Below the pieces are notes generated by a model that saw only the letters and a list, made by a program, of their open reading frames with translations, did not search any database and was not told the origin of the DNA. DNA of 64,000 nucleotides from JBBEAM01 sp942491105 (lineage in GTDB: Bacteria; Pseudomonadota; Alphaproteobacteria; Kiloniellales; DSM-21159), in NCBI GenBank assembly GCA_942491105.1, contig CALNZX010000005.1, positions 1 through 64,000 on the forward strand. Direction: 5' to 3'. Made by a program: the position numbers and the translations under genes. Positions 43,839 through 52,148 of this stretch are shown here, in pieces; positions within the stretch are counted from its first letter, which is position 1; each line of letters starts with the position of its first letter.

Positions 43839-45149
43839 ATGGACCTGGTAGTTCTCGGCATCGCGTGCTTAGGCGGTCTGCTCACCATGCTTATCATCGG
43901 TGTGCCGGTTGCCGTGGCCATGGGGTTAACCGGCGTCGCCGGTATGTGGTTCGGCTTTGGCGAGGCTTTCACATTTGGTCAGCTGCGCAGCCTGCCTTTT
44001 GCGATTACCGGAAATTATGGCTATGCCGTGCTGCCCTTGTTCATCTTGATGGGGGTCTTTGCGCAGCGTTCCGGAATCACGACGGAGCTGTTCCATGCCG
44101 CGGATCTCTGGCTGAGACGTCTGCGTGGCAGCATGTATCTGGCTGTGATCTGCGCTTCTGGGGTTTTTGCCGCTGTTTCCGGTTCTACCGTAGTGAACGC
44201 CGTGGTGTTTACCCGTCTCGCTTTCCCGGAAATGCTGCGCTTGGGATACTCGAAACGGCTTTCCGTCGGCTCCATTGCAGCTTCGGGCACCTTCGCCGCG
44301 ATGATACCGCCATCCATCGTGATGGTGGTCTACGCGATCGTAGCTGAGCAGTCCGTTGGCCAGCTGTTTCTCGCAGGCGTTTTCCCCGGTTTGTTAAGCA
44401 TCGCCGCGTTTTCCTTGGGTACGTTGATTCTGGTCAGGTTGCGCCCCGAGTTGGCGCCAAAGCGTGGCGAGCAGGTTCCCTTGCGTGAGAAGATTGCGGC
44501 CACCAAGGGTGTCTGGGGCGTCCTGGCGCTCATCGTGATCGTCCTCGGCGGAATCTACGCGGGTATCTTCGCTCCCTCCGCGGCGGGGGCGGTCGGCGCT
44601 TTCGGCGCCGCGACGATCGCGCTGCTGCGCTACAAAGGCCGTCTTTCCGGATGGTTTACAAAATCCTTGGCGGAAGCGGCTTCCGTGAGCTGTATAATAT
44701 TTTCGATCCTGATCGGCGGATTGATATTTTCAAGATTTATAGTGGTCACCGGAATCGTCGATTATATCGGTTCTGGGATATTGTCTCTGGAAATACAGGT
44801 CATTGGTTTTATCATTATTGTTTCCATCATTTATATTCTTCTGGGAATGATAGTCGATACTATTTCAATGATGATATTGACATTGCCTTTCTTGCTGCCA
44901 GTGGCAATACAGCTCGATATCAATCTTATCTGGTTCGGAATAGTTATTATAAAGCTGGCGGAGATTTCCGCGATCACGCCGCCCATAGGAATGAATCTTT
45001 TTGCCGTGATGAGCGCGACCGAAGGCAAAGTGGGCTATGTCGAATTGGTCCGGGGCGTCTTCCCATTTATTGTCATCGAATTGCTGATTCTTGCCGCGAT
45101 TATCTCCATACCCGGTCTCTCGACCTGGCTCCCCGGTCAAATGTTCTAA
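43839..45149 (+). CDS. TRAP transporter large permease subunit (DctM)
   Basis: 436 residues from ATG 43839 (MDLVVLGIACLGGLLTM), which matches family starts; an open frame reaches 43755 inside the DctQ gene. About 12 membrane helices. Conserved FILMGVFAQRSGITTELFHA, VSGSTVVNAVVFTRLAFPEM, GSIAASGTFAAMIPPSIVMV and a C-terminal EISAITPPIGMNLFAV. Sodium-driven uptake. Codons from about 44680 to 44990 are clearly AT-rich, unlike the first half of the gene. Confidence 0.92.
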   Translation: MDLVVLGIACLGGLLTMLIIGVPVAVAMGLTGVAGMWFGFGEAFTFGQLRSLPFAITGNYGYAVLPLFILMGVFAQRSGITTELFHAADLWLRRLRGSMYLAVICASGVFAAVSGSTVVNAVVFTRLAFPEMLRLGYSKRLSVGSIAASGTFAAMIPPSIVMVVYAIVAEQSVGQLFLAGVFPGLLSIAAFSLGTLILVRLRPELAPKRGEQVPLREKIAATKGVWGVLALIVIVLGGIYAGIFAPSAAGAVGAFGAATIALLRYKGRLSGWFTKSLAEAASVSCIIFSILIGGLIFSRFIVVTGIVDYIGSGILSLEIQVIGFIIIVSIIYILLGMIVDTISMMILTLPFLLPVAIQLDINLIWFGIVIIKLAEISAITPPIGMNLFAVMSATEGKVGYVELVRGVFPFIVIELLILAAIISIPGLSTWLPGQMF

Positions 45150-45162
45150 CGAAGGTGCATCG

Positions 45163-45930
45163 ATGTATCGATACCTGATTTATGAAGTCGAAGATGGGCT
45201 GGCGACGATCACGCTCAATCGCCCGGAAAGGCTGAACGCCTTCTCCATCGAATTGTACGAGGAATTCTACTGGGCTCTGGTGGAAGCCGAACAGGATGAC
45301 AGCGTCGAGATCGTGATCTTTACAGGTGCTGGTGAGCGCGCTCTTAGCTCCGGCGGGGACCTTAAGGATCTCGCGGCGATGTATCAGGACCCGGAGCGCC
45401 GCCACCGCGTTGGCCACAGTTTCACCAACGCGACGATGAACGCCTTCACGCAGATCGAGAAAATGCAGAAGATCGTCATCGCGCGCGTCAATGGGCTGGC
45501 GCATGGTGCGGGCGGCATCATCGTGATCTTCGCCGATTTCGCGATCGCGCTTGAGAGCGCGACGATTCGGTTTCCGGAGCCCTGTTCGGGTATCGCCGAT
45601 CCCTACGCGGCGAGCCGGCTGCCCTACAAGATCGGAATAGCGCGAACCAAGGAACTCCTTCTGACCGGAGAGGAGGTCACCGGGAAGCAGGCGGCTGACC
45701 TTGGCATGATCTACAAAAGCGTTGCCGACGCGGCGGAATTGGATCGAGAGCTTGGCCAGCTCATCGTGCGGCTTCGCACCACCGATCCGGCGGCCAGAGG
45801 TTGGATCAAGCAGGCTGCCAACACTGTGTTTCCGCCTCTCGACCCGGCTTGCCAGCTCATCACGGTCGGTTCCGCGACCGTCGGCGAAGCTTCGGTAGCA
45901 TTCTCGAAAAGATCCAGGAAAAGCTCATGA
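45163..45930 (+). CDS. Enoyl-CoA hydratase/isomerase-family protein
   Basis: 255 residues from ATG 45163 (MYRYLIYEVEDGLATITLNR). Crotonase-fold signature LNRPERLNAFSIELYEEF, oxyanion-hole segments SSGGDLKDLAAM and GLAHGAGGIIVIFADFAIA. The usual catalytic Glu pair is not evident in the expected helix (GIADPYAASRL), so hydration of a simple enoyl-CoA is uncertain; hydrolase, isomerase or lyase activity is possible. It ends with an ATGA overlap with the CoA ligase gene, pointing to CoA-thioester chemistry in this pathway. Confidence 0.85.
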   Translation: MYRYLIYEVEDGLATITLNRPERLNAFSIELYEEFYWALVEAEQDDSVEIVIFTGAGERALSSGGDLKDLAAMYQDPERRHRVGHSFTNATMNAFTQIEKMQKIVIARVNGLAHGAGGIIVIFADFAIALESATIRFPEPCSGIADPYAASRLPYKIGIARTKELLLTGEEVTGKQAADLGMIYKSVADAAELDRELGQLIVRLRTTDPAARGWIKQAANTVFPPLDPACQLITVGSATVGEASVAFSKRSRKSS

Positions 45931-47294
45931 GTAGGGACGATGGCTGCGGCGCGGCACAGGGGAAACCGCATGATGAGGAAATTTGGAATCGCTGGGAGTC
46001 GGCCGGGGCGGAGGAGCTCGCAAACTTCCATTTGGAACGACTGAATGACCAACTGGCGTATCTCGAAACAGAGTCGCCATTCTATCGCAGGAAGTTCAGT
46101 GAAGTCCGCTGCCCGGAGCGCCCCTTACGTAGCCTGGAAGAGCTTGCCGAGTTTCCCTTCACGGACAAGGCGGAACTTCGGCAGAGCCTGATCTCCACTC
46201 CGCCGCTCGGCGCGCACTGCGCCGCTCCGCTGGACCAGGTTGTCCAGCGCCAGGTTTCCTCCGGTACCAGCGGCATGCCCTCTTACATGGGATATACCCA
46301 GGCCGACCTCGCGAGCGTTTCGGAGATGCAGGCGCGCTGCTTCTATGCCGCGGGCTTCCGGGAGCGAGAGCTTGCCCTGCACGCCTTCGCGATGAGCAAG
46401 GGCTTCGTTGGCGGCTTACCCATGTGTCAGGCAGTGGCCTATATGGGAATGCCGCTTTTGCCAGTGGGCGCGGAAAGTGGCGCGGAGAGGATTCTCCAGA
46501 TCATCGAGTCGCAGCGCCCGGTTGCGATCTTTGGTGCGCCTAGTTTTCTCGAGCATCTCGGCGAAGTCTGCGATGCTGGCCAGCCCGGGAAGGCAGCCAG
46601 CCTCTCGATCGAGAAGGTCGTGGTCGGCAGCGAGATCGGCGGCGGTGTACCTGCGATGCGCGCCAGGCTCGAGTCTCTCTGGGGTGCGCAGGTCAGGGAA
46701 ATGTATGGACTCTCCGATCTTGCGAACGGCTTTTGGGCCGAGTGCCGGTTCGGACAGGGCATGCATTTCATGGGGCAGGGGTATATTCACCCCGAGCTCA
46801 TCGAGCCGGAAACGCTACGGCCCATTGCCTTCACCGAAGGAGCGATCGGTGAACTCGTCTATACCGCTCTCGGACGCCAGGCCACGCCGTTACTGCGGTT
46901 TCGTTCCTATGACTTGATCGAGGTGGTTGGCGAGGACTGTTCCTGTGGGCGCTGCTCCGCAAGAATCCGTGTTTTAGGGCGCACCGACGACATGCTTATC
47001 GTCCGCGGCATCAACGTCTATCCCAGTGCCTTGAAGGACGTGTTGAATTCCCTGGCGCCGACGACGACCGGCAAGTTTCGTATTCTCAAGGATTTCAAGG
47101 GTCATTCCACTTCGCAGCCCCTGAGCTTGAAAGTAGAGGTGAGCGGTGATTTGCAGGCATCGGCGCGCTTGGTTGAGGCCGCGTTGAAGGAACGTCTCAA
47201 TGTCAGAGCGAAAGTCGAAGCTTTGACAGCGGGTGCCTTGGTGGATGCGCCCGGCGCCAAGGTCAAGATTATCGAGGATGTGTCGGGTGAATAG
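45927..47294 (+). CDS. AMP-forming CoA ligase of the phenylacetate-CoA ligase (PaaK) type
   Basis: 455 residues. P-loop SSGTSG at 111-116, MYGLSD adenylation motif, GRTDDMLIVRGINVYPS near the C-terminus and the metal-binding-like Cys cluster DCSCGRC typical of PaaK-like enzymes. It activates a carboxylic acid, probably aryl- or ring-derived, to a CoA thioester with ATP. Start 45927 is translationally coupled to the enoyl-CoA hydratase-like gene. Followed by a 398-bp gap. Confidence 0.87.
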   Translation: MSRDDGCGAAQGKPHDEEIWNRWESAGAEELANFHLERLNDQLAYLETESPFYRRKFSEVRCPERPLRSLEELAEFPFTDKAELRQSLISTPPLGAHCAAPLDQVVQRQVSSGTSGMPSYMGYTQADLASVSEMQARCFYAAGFRERELALHAFAMSKGFVGGLPMCQAVAYMGMPLLPVGAESGAERILQIIESQRPVAIFGAPSFLEHLGEVCDAGQPGKAASLSIEKVVVGSEIGGGVPAMRARLESLWGAQVREMYGLSDLANGFWAECRFGQGMHFMGQGYIHPELIEPETLRPIAFTEGAIGELVYTALGRQATPLLRFRSYDLIEVVGEDCSCGRCSARIRVLGRTDDMLIVRGINVYPSALKDVLNSLAPTTTGKFRILKDFKGHSTSQPLSLKVEVSGDLQASARLVEAALKERLNVRAKVEALTAGALVDAPGAKVKIIEDVSGE

Positions 47295-47692
47295 CGTCCT
47301 GCTTTAGAGGGCGATGAGGTCTCCTCTTGGCGGCACCTTTATCTTGGGCGGGAGACGCCTAGGGACCTTCCCGCTGAAAGCCCCAAGCTGCGTGCGTCCG
47401 GGCGGTCGAGACGCAGCACAAGTCCTAGGCATTTTGTAGACAAGCTAGCAGACGATCACCGCAGTGGTGCGGCCTGCCCTTGGCGGGCTTGACAGACTGC
47501 ATGCATTGGATAAGTGTATCCAAATATCCGATTTGGCCATTCCGCCCCGGATCTGGCTCCACACTGGATGAGTGGGGTGTGCTGCCTGCGTTGATCGAAA
47601 CGGCGAGGGCCGCTCTTCACGCAGTCCATGCCGGTCACGCGGGCCAGGCGGACCGACGCAATACCGAGAACTTACAAAGGGAGTGAACGACG
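47295..47692. other. Intergenic region before the RidA-family gene
   Basis: A 398-bp gap with no convincing gene. It holds a GC hairpin (GCTGCGT at 47387-47393 with ACGCAGC at 47411-47417, loop 17), which could end the preceding transcript, and the promoter/operator described separately. An open frame at 47480-47686 has no recognisable sequence and overlaps the promoter. Confidence 0.4.
47489..47523 (+). promoter_or_regulatory. Perfect -35 box with overlapping inverted repeat, candidate operator for the RidA/GntR genes
   Basis: TTGACA is at 47489-47494. The inverted repeat TTGGATA-AGTG-TATCCAA occupies 47506-47523, exactly where the -10 region would lie; no clean -10 box is visible. Seven-base perfect arms with a 4-base centre fit a dimeric repressor site. 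The GntR regulator encoded downstream is the natural candidate. Confidence 0.5.
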
Positions 47693-48094
47693 ATGTCTAA
47701 TGCTGTCCGTGAAGAGTTTCGTGTCGAGGCACTGAGCGAGCCGCTCAGCCACTACACCGACGCCGTGCGTTATGGAGACGTGCTTTACGTCTCTGGCATT
47801 GCGCCGCTGGACGCGGGCGGCAAGCTGGTTGGCGCCGACGACGCTGTCGCGCAGACGCGCCAGGTTCTCGAGAACATGCAGCTCATTCTAGAAGCCGCCG
47901 GGACGGATTTTTCCCAGACCCTGCGCGTGACCGTTTATCTCACCGATGTCGCCGACCGCACGCGCATTAATCCGGTTCGCCAAGAGTTCTTTGGCGATGC
48001 GAAGCCCGCCAGCACGCTGATCGGCATTAGCGAGCTCGCCGTGCCGGGCATGAAAGTGGAAATCGAGGCGATCGTAGCGATCCCGCAGTCCTAA
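47693..48094 (+). CDS. RidA-family protein
   Basis: 133 residues of the YjgF/YER057c/UK114 fold: LSHYTDAVRYGDVLYVSGIA, AGTDFSQTLRVTVYLTDVAD, PASTLIGISELAVPGMKVEI and ending EAIVAIPQS. Archetypal RidA deaminates reactive enamines and imines using an Arg at the PAR position; here that reads PAS, so the classical deaminase residue is missing and the protein belongs to a different Rid subgroup. Such proteins are common in catabolic operons. RBS GGGAGTGA precedes the ATG. Confidence 0.85.
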   Translation: MSNAVREEFRVEALSEPLSHYTDAVRYGDVLYVSGIAPLDAGGKLVGADDAVAQTRQVLENMQLILEAAGTDFSQTLRVTVYLTDVADRTRINPVRQEFFGDAKPASTLIGISELAVPGMKVEIEAIVAIPQS

Positions 48095-48156
48095 GGAAGC
48101 CCTTTGACGGCGCCTTCATTACGCCAGTGGTTCCGCTGATTAAGGGAGGGAGTGGC

Positions 48157-48843
48157 GTGGCGAGAGAGGAAGATATCGAGCCGATCACATTCAGGACCGG
48201 AACCGCACAGCATCAGGCCTATCTTTATCTGCGTGAACGGATTCTCTCGGGCGATCTCGCCAGTGGGGAGCGAGTCAATCCGGTGGAGATCGGCGATCAG
48301 CTCGGGATCAGCCGGATGCCCGTCCGCGAGGCGCTGCGCCAGCTCGATGCCGAGGGCCTTGTCACGATCAGACCGAACCGCGGCGCGATCGTGACCGCCT
48401 TGACGCCCGACGAAGTCGAGGAGCTCTTCGAGATACGCTCGGTGCTAGAGGGGCTTGCCGGGCGTTTGGCGGCTCAACGGATCAACGCGGAAGATCTGGA
48501 CGAGCTGGAGTTCCTGCGCGCGCGCATGGACCGGACGCAATCCGATGCGAAACTCTGGATCCAACGTCACAACGAGTTTCATGACCGCCTCGTGCGTTGC
48601 AGCGGCCGCCCGAGGCTGATGGCGGACATCACGCGGATCCGCAACGCGATGCAGCCCTATCTCCTCATGTACATCGCCGTCTACAACAGCACCGAGATCG
48701 AAGGCTACGAACATCAGTCGTTGATGGACGCGCTGCAAACGGGGAAACCCCAGAAAATCGAGAGTTGTATCAGCAACCATGTCATGTCTGCCGGCCGAGG
48801 CGTCATCAAGTTCCTGCGGACACGAGCGCAGACGCAGGTCTGA
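48157..48843 (+). CDS. GntR-family regulator, FCD subgroup
   Basis: 228 residues. GTG at 48157 is preferred because GGGAGGG lies just upstream; an earlier GTG at 48127 has no such site. Winged helix-turn-helix (YLRERILSGDLASGERVNPV, GISRMPVREALRQLDAEGLV), then an FCD effector domain with the metal-binding pattern in HNEFHDRLV and CISNHVMSAG. FCD regulators sense organic acids and repress catabolic genes. Located between the RidA gene and the convergent F420 operon. Confidence 0.92.
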   Translation: MAREEDIEPITFRTGTAQHQAYLYLRERILSGDLASGERVNPVEIGDQLGISRMPVREALRQLDAEGLVTIRPNRGAIVTALTPDEVEELFEIRSVLEGLAGRLAAQRINAEDLDELEFLRARMDRTQSDAKLWIQRHNEFHDRLVRCSGRPRLMADITRIRNAMQPYLLMYIAVYNSTEIEGYEHQSLMDALQTGKPQKIESCISNHVMSAGRGVIKFLRTRAQTQV

Positions 48844-49036
48844 TACGAAGCCGAGCGGACAGACGGATAGCTGAACTTGGGAGTGCGCGATATCACCGGT
48901 TCGGCCCGCCGATCGGCCTCATCCGCAATTCCTTGAATGGCATCGCGAGCACTGCTTCAAGAGCTGACGTCTCGGGAAACCACTATGCAAAATTGAGCGA
49001 AGCCGTGCGCACCCCTGTGCGCTCGCCTGTCTGCGC

Positions 49037-51442
49037 CTAGGCCTGCTGGCGTGCGTGGCTTCTGAGTTCGAGCTTGATCGGCGCGACCGGCGCGGCGGCG
49101 CGGCCTTTAGCGACCTGCTCCTGCGGAGGCTGCGCGTAGAGCGTCGTGCGCTGCCGGGGCTGCCGGCCGATGGAGGAGATCAGTTCGTCCATCTCCAGGG
49201 GGCCGAGCTCCTGGCCGTGCGCGGCGCCGGCGGCGCGGGTGATCGATTCGTTCATCAGCGTCCCGCCAAGATCGTTCGCGCCGGAACGCAGCGCCAGCAG
49301 GGAGCCTTCCCGGCCGAGTTTCACCCAGGAAGCCTGGATGTTCGGAATCAGGGGATGCAGCACCAGCCGGGCCACCGCGTGCATCAGGATCGCCTCGCGG
49401 AAGGTCGGGCCATGCCGGGAGTGCCCCTTGAGGGCAATCGGCGCTTCCATGTGCACGAAGGGGAGCGGCACGAACTCCGTGAAACCGCCGCTGCGCGCTT
49501 GCAGCTGACGGACGCGCAGCAAATGCCTGGCCCAATGCTGCGGTCCCTCGACATGGCCGTACATGATCGTCGCGGTTGTGTTCAAGCCGAGGGAATGGGC
49601 GGTCTCCATCACCTCTAGCCATTCGGCGGTCGTGACCTTGTCCGGGCAGATGATGGCGCGGACTTCGTCGTCGAGGATCTCGGCGGCGGTGCCGGGAAGG
49701 GTGTCGAGCCCAGCCTTTTGAAGCTGCGCGAGATAGCTTTCCAGGGATAGGCCAAGGGTCTTGGCGCCCTGCGAGATCTCCAGCGGCGAAAAGGCATGGA
49801 TGTGCATCTCCGGGGCCGCGCGCTTGACGGTCTCGAGGATGCGCAGATAGGTCTCGCCGGTGTATTTCGGATGGATCCCGCCCTGCAGGCAGACCTCCGT
49901 CGCGCCGCGCTCCCAGGCTTCCGAGACCCGCCGCGCGATTTCCGCGTCGCCCAGATCGTAGGGCGCGCCGCGCAGCGCCTCCTGCTTCTTGCCTTTCGAA
50001 AAGGCGCAGAAGGCGCATTTGAAATAGCAGATGTTGGTGTAGTTGATGTTCCGGTTGACGACATAGCTCACGGTGTCGCCGCTAACCTGCCGGCGAAGCT
50101 GGTCGGCCGCCTGGGTGACCTGCGCGAACTCCCCGTCGCGCGCGGCGAACAAGCGGACGATCTCGTTTTCCGTGAGCTCTTCGCCGCCGGAGGCCTTCTC
50201 GATGATGCGGGTAACCTGATCGCTGCCGCCGATGTGACAGAGGGAGAGCGCGGGCGGCGGCATGGCCGCGCCGGCGTGCCACTGGGTCTCGCGCACGAAG
50301 CCTTCCGTGTCGAGCTGCGCCAGGATGCCGCGCTTGAAGCGCGGATCCACCCAGCTATCGGCCTTGGCGGCGAAATCGGGATAGAGCGCCAGGCGCTCCA
50401 CGAGCACCTTGCCCGCGCGCGCGGTCTCCTCGCGCAGGCGCTCGAGATGCGGCCAGGGCAGCTCCGGGTTCACGTGGTCCGGCGTAACCGGGGATACCCC
50501 GCCCCAGTCGTCGATCCCGGCATCCACCAGCCGCTTCAGAACGCCGGCGCTCAAGTTCGGCGGGGTCTGAACCGCGACATCCTTGCCAAAGAGGATGCGC
50601 GCGACGGCGATGCTCCACAGCAGCTCCTCGAGCGTGGCGTCGGGGTGCGAGCGCATCAGGGTATCGTTCTTGGCGCGGAAGGGCTGGATGATCAGTTCCT
50701 GGATATGGCCGTAGCGCTCATGCAGCTCGCGGATCGCCAGCAGGGACTCGATCCGCTCCAGCCGCGTCTCGCCGAGGCCGATCAGCAAGCCCGTGGTAAA
50801 GGGGATCGACAGCTCCCCGGCGGTCGCGATGTTCTCCAATCTTACGGAGGGCAGTTTGTCGGGTGAGCCGTAATGCGGGCCGCCCTTTTCGCAGAGGCGC
50901 TCGGAAGCGCTCTCCAGCATGATGCCCTGGGAAATCGAGACGCCGCGCATCCGCTGCATTTCCTCGCGCGTCATGATCCCCGCATTGATATGGGGGAAGA
51001 GGCCGGTCTCCTGGAACACCAGCTCGGCCATGGCGGTGACGTAGTCGACGGTGGTCGCGAAGCCAAGTTTGTCGAGCTGTTCGCGGGCGGCGCGGTAGCG
51101 CAGCTCGGGCTTGTCCCCCAGGGTAAACAGGGCTTCCTTGCAGCCGGCCACGGCCCCCCGCTCCGCGATGCTGAGGATATCCTCGGGCCTCAGATAGGGC
51201 TGGGCGAGCCGGGAGGGCGCCTTCGCGAAGGTGCAGTAGTGACAGACGTTCCGGCAGAGCTCGGTCAGCGGAATAAACACCTTCCGCGAATAGGAAACCG
51301 TGTTCGGCCGCCGTTCCTGCCGCCGGGCGGAGGCAACCTGGGCCAAGGCTTCGATATCCGTGCAGCCCGCGAGTTCTCCGGCCTGTTGAAGCGAGAGAGA
51401 CTCTCCCGCTTCGGCCCGCTGCAAAACCTCTTGCCAGTTCAT
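49037..51442 (-). CDS. fbiC: FO synthase, fused CofG/CofH (FbiC)
   Basis: 801 residues with two radical-SAM domains that together build 7,8-didemethyl-8-hydroxy-5-deazariboflavin from tyrosine and a flavin precursor. The N-terminal CofG half has C63, C67, C70 in ELCRNVCHYCTFAKAP and the diagnostic DDWGGVSPVTPDHVNPE. The C-terminal CofH half has C472, C476, C479 in TNICYFKCAFCAFSKGK after VNRNINY. The fused form is typical of bacteria such as mycobacteria; archaea have separate proteins. GAGGAAG precedes the ATG. Last gene of the leftward operon, 64 bp after cofC. Confidence 0.96.
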   Translation of the reverse strand: MNWQEVLQRAEAGESLSLQQAGELAGCTDIEALAQVASARRQERRPNTVSYSRKVFIPLTELCRNVCHYCTFAKAPSRLAQPYLRPEDILSIAERGAVAGCKEALFTLGDKPELRYRAAREQLDKLGFATTVDYVTAMAELVFQETGLFPHINAGIMTREEMQRMRGVSISQGIMLESASERLCEKGGPHYGSPDKLPSVRLENIATAGELSIPFTTGLLIGLGETRLERIESLLAIRELHERYGHIQELIIQPFRAKNDTLMRSHPDATLEELLWSIAVARILFGKDVAVQTPPNLSAGVLKRLVDAGIDDWGGVSPVTPDHVNPELPWPHLERLREETARAGKVLVERLALYPDFAAKADSWVDPRFKRGILAQLDTEGFVRETQWHAGAAMPPPALSLCHIGGSDQVTRIIEKASGGEELTENEIVRLFAARDGEFAQVTQAADQLRRQVSGDTVSYVVNRNINYTNICYFKCAFCAFSKGKKQEALRGAPYDLGDAEIARRVSEAWERGATEVCLQGGIHPKYTGETYLRILETVKRAAPEMHIHAFSPLEISQGAKTLGLSLESYLAQLQKAGLDTLPGTAAEILDDEVRAIICPDKVTTAEWLEVMETAHSLGLNTTATIMYGHVEGPQHWARHLLRVRQLQARSGGFTEFVPLPFVHMEAPIALKGHSRHGPTFREAILMHAVARLVLHPLIPNIQASWVKLGREGSLLALRSGANDLGGTLMNESITRAAGAAHGQELGPLEMDELISSIGRQPRQRTTLYAQPPQEQVAKGRAAAPVAPIKLELRSHARQQA

Positions 51443-51506
51443 GTGATGCTTCCTCGCTAGCCCTAGCTGTGAATTCTGTGGCGGATCGCGGCCTTGCCCA
51501 TGATGG

Positions 51507-52145
51507 CTAGGCCTGCACGGTTTCGGCGCAGTCGAGCCATGCGCAGTCGAAGGAGCGCAGACTGTCCAGATCGCCTGGGGAATCGATATCCAGCGCCATT
51601 CTCGGGAAGGCGGCGAACACCGGGGTAAGACCAGCTTGCCGGGCGGACTCGGCGTGCCGGCTGGCGCTGTTGATGCCGAAGCGAAACTCGAAATCGCAGC
51701 GGCTGGGCAGCAGCAGGGCGTTGGTGCCCAGGCCCGCCGTGTCGGCGACGATTGTGACGCTGCCGGGCTCCCCCGGCTGGCCGATGAGCCTGGACAGGTC
51801 TTGCGGCCGCACCAGCGGGATATCGCTGGGCAGGATCAGCACCCGCCCGGCGCGCTGCCGCACGAAGCTGAAGCCCGCGGCGGCGGCGGCGTTCACGCCT
51901 TCGTCGGCTTCGCTGGCGCAGATTTCCGCGCCAAAGCCGGCGGCGATCTGCTTGGCTTGCGGATCGGCGGTGACGACCGCAACCCCCGCGATGGCCGGGC
52001 AGCCCGATACGGCCTTCAGGACGCGCCGGGCCATGACCTTGGCGAGCCGTTGCCTCTGCGCGCTGCCGAAAACCGGCGCCAGGCGCGATTTCGCGCTTGA
52101 GAATGTCTTGATCGGCACCACGGCCCAAACGGCTCGGTTTTCCAT
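51507..52145 (-). CDS. cofC: CofC/FbiD-type phospholactate or phosphoenolpyruvate guanylyltransferase
   Basis: 212 residues. Nucleotidyltransferase fold with WAVVPIKTFSSAKSRLAPVF at the start, a metal-binding LPSDIPLVR and the end DIDSPGDLDSLRSF. It activates the three-carbon unit with GTP for transfer onto FO. Whether it uses phospholactate, phosphoenolpyruvate or 3-phosphoglycerate cannot be read from the sequence. It starts 3 bp after the cofD stop. Confidence 0.93.
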   Translation of the reverse strand: MENRAVWAVVPIKTFSSAKSRLAPVFGSAQRQRLAKVMARRVLKAVSGCPAIAGVAVVTADPQAKQIAAGFGAEICASEADEGVNAAAAAGFSFVRQRAGRVLILPSDIPLVRPQDLSRLIGQPGEPGSVTIVADTAGLGTNALLLPSRCDFEFRFGINSASRHAESARQAGLTPVFAAFPRMALDIDSPGDLDSLRSFDCAWLDCAETVQA

Positions 52146-52148
52146 GTC

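Noticed and set aside
47480..47686. 68-codon open frame before the RidA-family gene
   Set aside because: It overlaps the promoter/operator region, shows no family sequence and lacks a ribosome-binding site.
49007..49022. GCGCAC-CCCT-GTGCGC hairpin between gntR and fbiC as a bidirectional terminator
   Set aside because: Only six base pairs and no T-run on either side; too weak to call.
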